Shown here in pieces: positions 3,640 to 5,559 of a stretch of 5,559 nt of DNA. This DNA is from Methanomicrobiales archaeon (GTDB lineage Archaea; Halobacteriota; Methanomicrobia; Methanomicrobiales; Methanoculleaceae): contig JAGVUK010000325.1 of the NCBI GenBank assembly GCA_019136335.1, forward strand, positions 1-5,559. Direction: 5' to 3'. The position numbers and the translations under genes are program-made. The notes beneath the pieces are model-generated. The model did no database searches. It saw only the letters and a program-made list of their open reading frames with translations, and was not told where the DNA came from. Every line of letters starts with the position of its first letter. Position 1 is the stretch's first letter.

Positions 3640-5559
3640 ATGGAGGACTCCCTACGTAATCAGTATGCTCACGTCCCGGAGCGGATCTCCGGACTCGTTG
3701 ACCTCGCGTACAACCTCTGGTGGAGCTGGAACCCGGAGGTCCGGGCGCTCTTCAAACAGGTGAACCCGCAGGCGTGGAAGGAGAGCATCCACAACCCCGT
3801 CCGGATGCTCCGCGAGATACCGATCGAGTTCCTGAAACGGGCAGCGGAGAACCCTGCCTACCTTCGCCGCTACGATATCGTCATGCGTCGGTTCAGGAAG
3901 TACCTGAACGCCACCGGGACCTGGTTCTCCGAACAGTACCCCGGCCACCGTTCGCTCTCCGTCGCCTACTTCTCGGCGGAGTATGGGCTCCACCACTCGC
4001 TCCCCATCTACGCGGGCGGACTCGGGTTCCTTGCCGGCGACCACTTAAAAGAGGCGAGCGACCTCGGTCTTCCGATGGTCGCCATCGGGTTCATGTACTC
4101 GCAGGGCTACCTGCACCAGCAGATCAACCCCGACGGGTGGCAGGAGGACATCACCGAGCCGCTCGACCACGATATGGCGCCCCTCACCCGGGTGCTGGAC
4201 TCGGCCGGCGAAGACCTGGTGGTCCAGGTCCCGCACATCGACCCGCCCATCTACGTCGCCGTCTGGAAGGTCGAGGTCGGCAGGATACCGCTCTACCTCC
4301 TGGATACGGATATCCCCTGCAACGAACCCGGGAACCGGGGGATATCGTCCCGGCTCTACACGGGAGACCTGGAGCAGCGCCTCCGGCAGGAGATCGTCCT
4401 CGGCATCGGCGGAAGAAAAGTGCTCCATGCGCTCGGCATCGAGTATGCGGCGGTGCACCTCAACGAGGGGCATCCGGCGTTTGCGCTGCTTGAACGGGTC
4501 CGGGAACGGGTCGAGCGGGGGATGGAATTCGACGAGGCGCTCGAACAGGTCCGGGCGACGTCTGTCTTCACCTCGCATACGCCCGTCCCCGCGGGGCACG
4601 ATGTCTTCCCCATCGACCTCATCGATCGCTACTTCAAGGCTTACTACCCGGCGCTCGGCATCGACCGGAAAGAGTTCCTGCAGCTCGGCGTCCACCCGCA
4701 GCTCCCGAACTCGGGTTTCAACATGACCGCGTTTGCCCTGCGCGCGTCGGAGCATCACAACGGCGTCTCACGGACGCACGGGAGCGTCACCCGGCAGATG
4801 TGGAGATGCCTGTGGCCCGGGACACCCGAAGCGACTGTGCCCATCGACCACGTCACAAACGGCGTCCACGTCCCGACCTGGCTGAACCACCGGATGCGGG
4901 ATCTCTACGACCGGCATATCGGGTCGACCTGCCCGAACTGGCTCACGGAGCATGACGAGCCGGCGGTATGGGAGCTCATCGACGAGATACCGGATGCCGA
5001 ACTCTGGTATCTCCACACCTGGCTGAAGGCGAAACTCTTCAACCGTATCCGGGAGCAGGAGAGGGCCAGGTGGGCGGTTCGCCGCGGAGGAGGGACGCCG
5101 CATCCGGCGGTCGGGGGAGCGTTCCTCAACCCCTCCGCCCTGACGATCGGGTTCGCCCGGCGGTTCTCGACCTACAAGCGGGCTTACCTCATCTTCGAGG
5201 ACCTGGAACGGTTGAAACGTATCCTGAACAACCGGTGGTATCCTGTCCAGATCATCTTCGCCGGCAAGGCCCATCCGGCGGACAACGAAGGAAAACGGGT
5301 GCTCCAGCAGATCTATCGCTACACACAGCAACCTGAGTTCGGGGGACGGATCGCTTTCGTCGAGGACTACAACGAGAAGGTGGCCCAGTACCTGGTGCAC
5401 GGCGTCGACGTCTGGCTGAACAACCCGCTGCCCCCGATGGAGGCGAGCGGCACAAGCGGCATGAAGGCGTCGCTCAACGGGGTGCTGAACCTCTCCATCC
5501 TGGACGGGTGGTGGATCGAGGGTTACAACGGCAGAAACGGCTGGGCGTTCGGGAGCGAG
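3640..5559 (+). CDS. glgP: Alpha-glucan phosphorylase, GT35 (3'-truncated by the window)
   Basis: There are 640 visible codons and no stop before the window edge. The enzyme cleaves terminal alpha-1,4 bonds of glycogen or maltodextrin with phosphate, giving glucose 1-phosphate, using pyridoxal phosphate in the cytoplasm. The N-terminal NLWWSWNPE (25-33) marks the DUF3417 segment typical of the bacterial/archaeal 'alpha-glucan family phosphorylase' branch (TIGR02094) rather than the muscle/E. coli type. Further landmarks are VAYFSAEYG (108-116), YAGGLGFLAGDHLK (124-137, glycine-rich loop), HLNEGHPAF (273-281), TSHTPVPAGHD (311-321), VTNGVH (405-410), FARRFSTYKR (505-514) and AGKAHPADNEGK from 541. 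The PLP lysine is Lys609 in EASGTSGMKASLNG. The family is usually about 820-860 residues, so roughly 200 C-terminal residues are outside. The ATG at 3640 is chosen for its ribosome binding site. The gene has its own TATA promoter, so it can be expressed apart from malQ, although the same strand would allow read-through. No frameshift is seen. Confidence 0.95.
   Translation, partial: MEDSLRNQYAHVPERISGLVDLAYNLWWSWNPEVRALFKQVNPQAWKESIHNPVRMLREIPIEFLKRAAENPAYLRRYDIVMRRFRKYLNATGTWFSEQYPGHRSLSVAYFSAEYGLHHSLPIYAGGLGFLAGDHLKEASDLGLPMVAIGFMYSQGYLHQQINPDGWQEDITEPLDHDMAPLTRVLDSAGEDLVVQVPHIDPPIYVAVWKVEVGRIPLYLLDTDIPCNEPGNRGISSRLYTGDLEQRLRQEIVLGIGGRKVLHALGIEYAAVHLNEGHPAFALLERVRERVERGMEFDEALEQVRATSVFTSHTPVPAGHDVFPIDLIDRYFKAYYPALGIDRKEFLQLGVHPQLPNSGFNMTAFALRASEHHNGVSRTHGSVTRQMWRCLWPGTPEATVPIDHVTNGVHVPTWLNHRMRDLYDRHIGSTCPNWLTEHDEPAVWELIDEIPDAELWYLHTWLKAKLFNRIREQERARWAVRRGGGTPHPAVGGAFLNPSALTIGFARRFSTYKRAYLIFEDLERLKRILNNRWYPVQIIFAGKAHPADNEGKRVLQQIYRYTQQPEFGGRIAFVEDYNEKVAQYLVHGVDVWLNNPLPPMEASGTSGMKASLNGVLNLSILDGWWIEGYNGRNGWAFGSE

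Noticed and set aside
3604..3642. Alternative glgP start at ATG 3604
   Set aside because: It is in frame (a TAA lies at 3601) but only a few bases from the TATA box, upstream of the expected transcript start, and without a ribosome binding site.
4045..4758. Minus-strand open frame of 237 codons opposite glgP, and a similar one at 4768-5400
   Set aside because: Both are antisense shadows of the phosphorylase frame, which is continuous and carries all family motifs.

Overview
The window reads as part of a high-GC archaeal genome, most plausibly a methanogen of the Methanomicrobiales (Methanoculleus-like). The grounds are GC-rich codon use ending in C or G, a Shine-Dalgarno GGAGG before malQ, an AT-rich archaeal-type TATA box in front of the last gene, and protein sequences resembling the alpha-glucan enzymes of that group. 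The genus-level guess comes from remembered family resemblance, not from a search.

Layout. (1) 1-1290, plus strand: the C-terminal 429 residues of a GH57-type protein carrying a DUF3536 domain; the N-terminal catalytic half lies left of the window. (2) 1304-2800, plus strand: a complete 4-alpha-glucanotransferase (MalQ, GH77), 13 bases downstream with its own strong ribosome binding site, so probably cotranscribed with gene 1. (3) 2801-3639: an 839-base gap with no credible gene. Its first ~740 bases are extremely GC-rich and hold several inverted repeats, G-tracts and a short diverged direct-repeat family. Its last ~100 bases turn abruptly AT-rich and hold an imperfect dyad, a TATA box and a ribosome binding site. 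(4) 3640-5559, plus strand: the first 640 residues of an alpha-glucan phosphorylase (GlgP/MalP type, GT35), which runs off the right edge.

Function. The three genes form a cytoplasmic alpha-glucan (glycogen or maltodextrin) module. The GH57-family protein probably acts on alpha-glucan, though its exact reaction is unknown. MalQ disproportionates short maltooligosaccharides into longer chains, and the phosphorylase releases glucose 1-phosphate from non-reducing ends. The GH57-malQ pair and glgP appear to be separate transcription units, because glgP has its own promoter.

I found no mobile element, CRISPR array, RNA gene or defence system. The genes look like ordinary central storage metabolism. 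The only part not explained by known families is the structured GC-rich gap between malQ and glgP.
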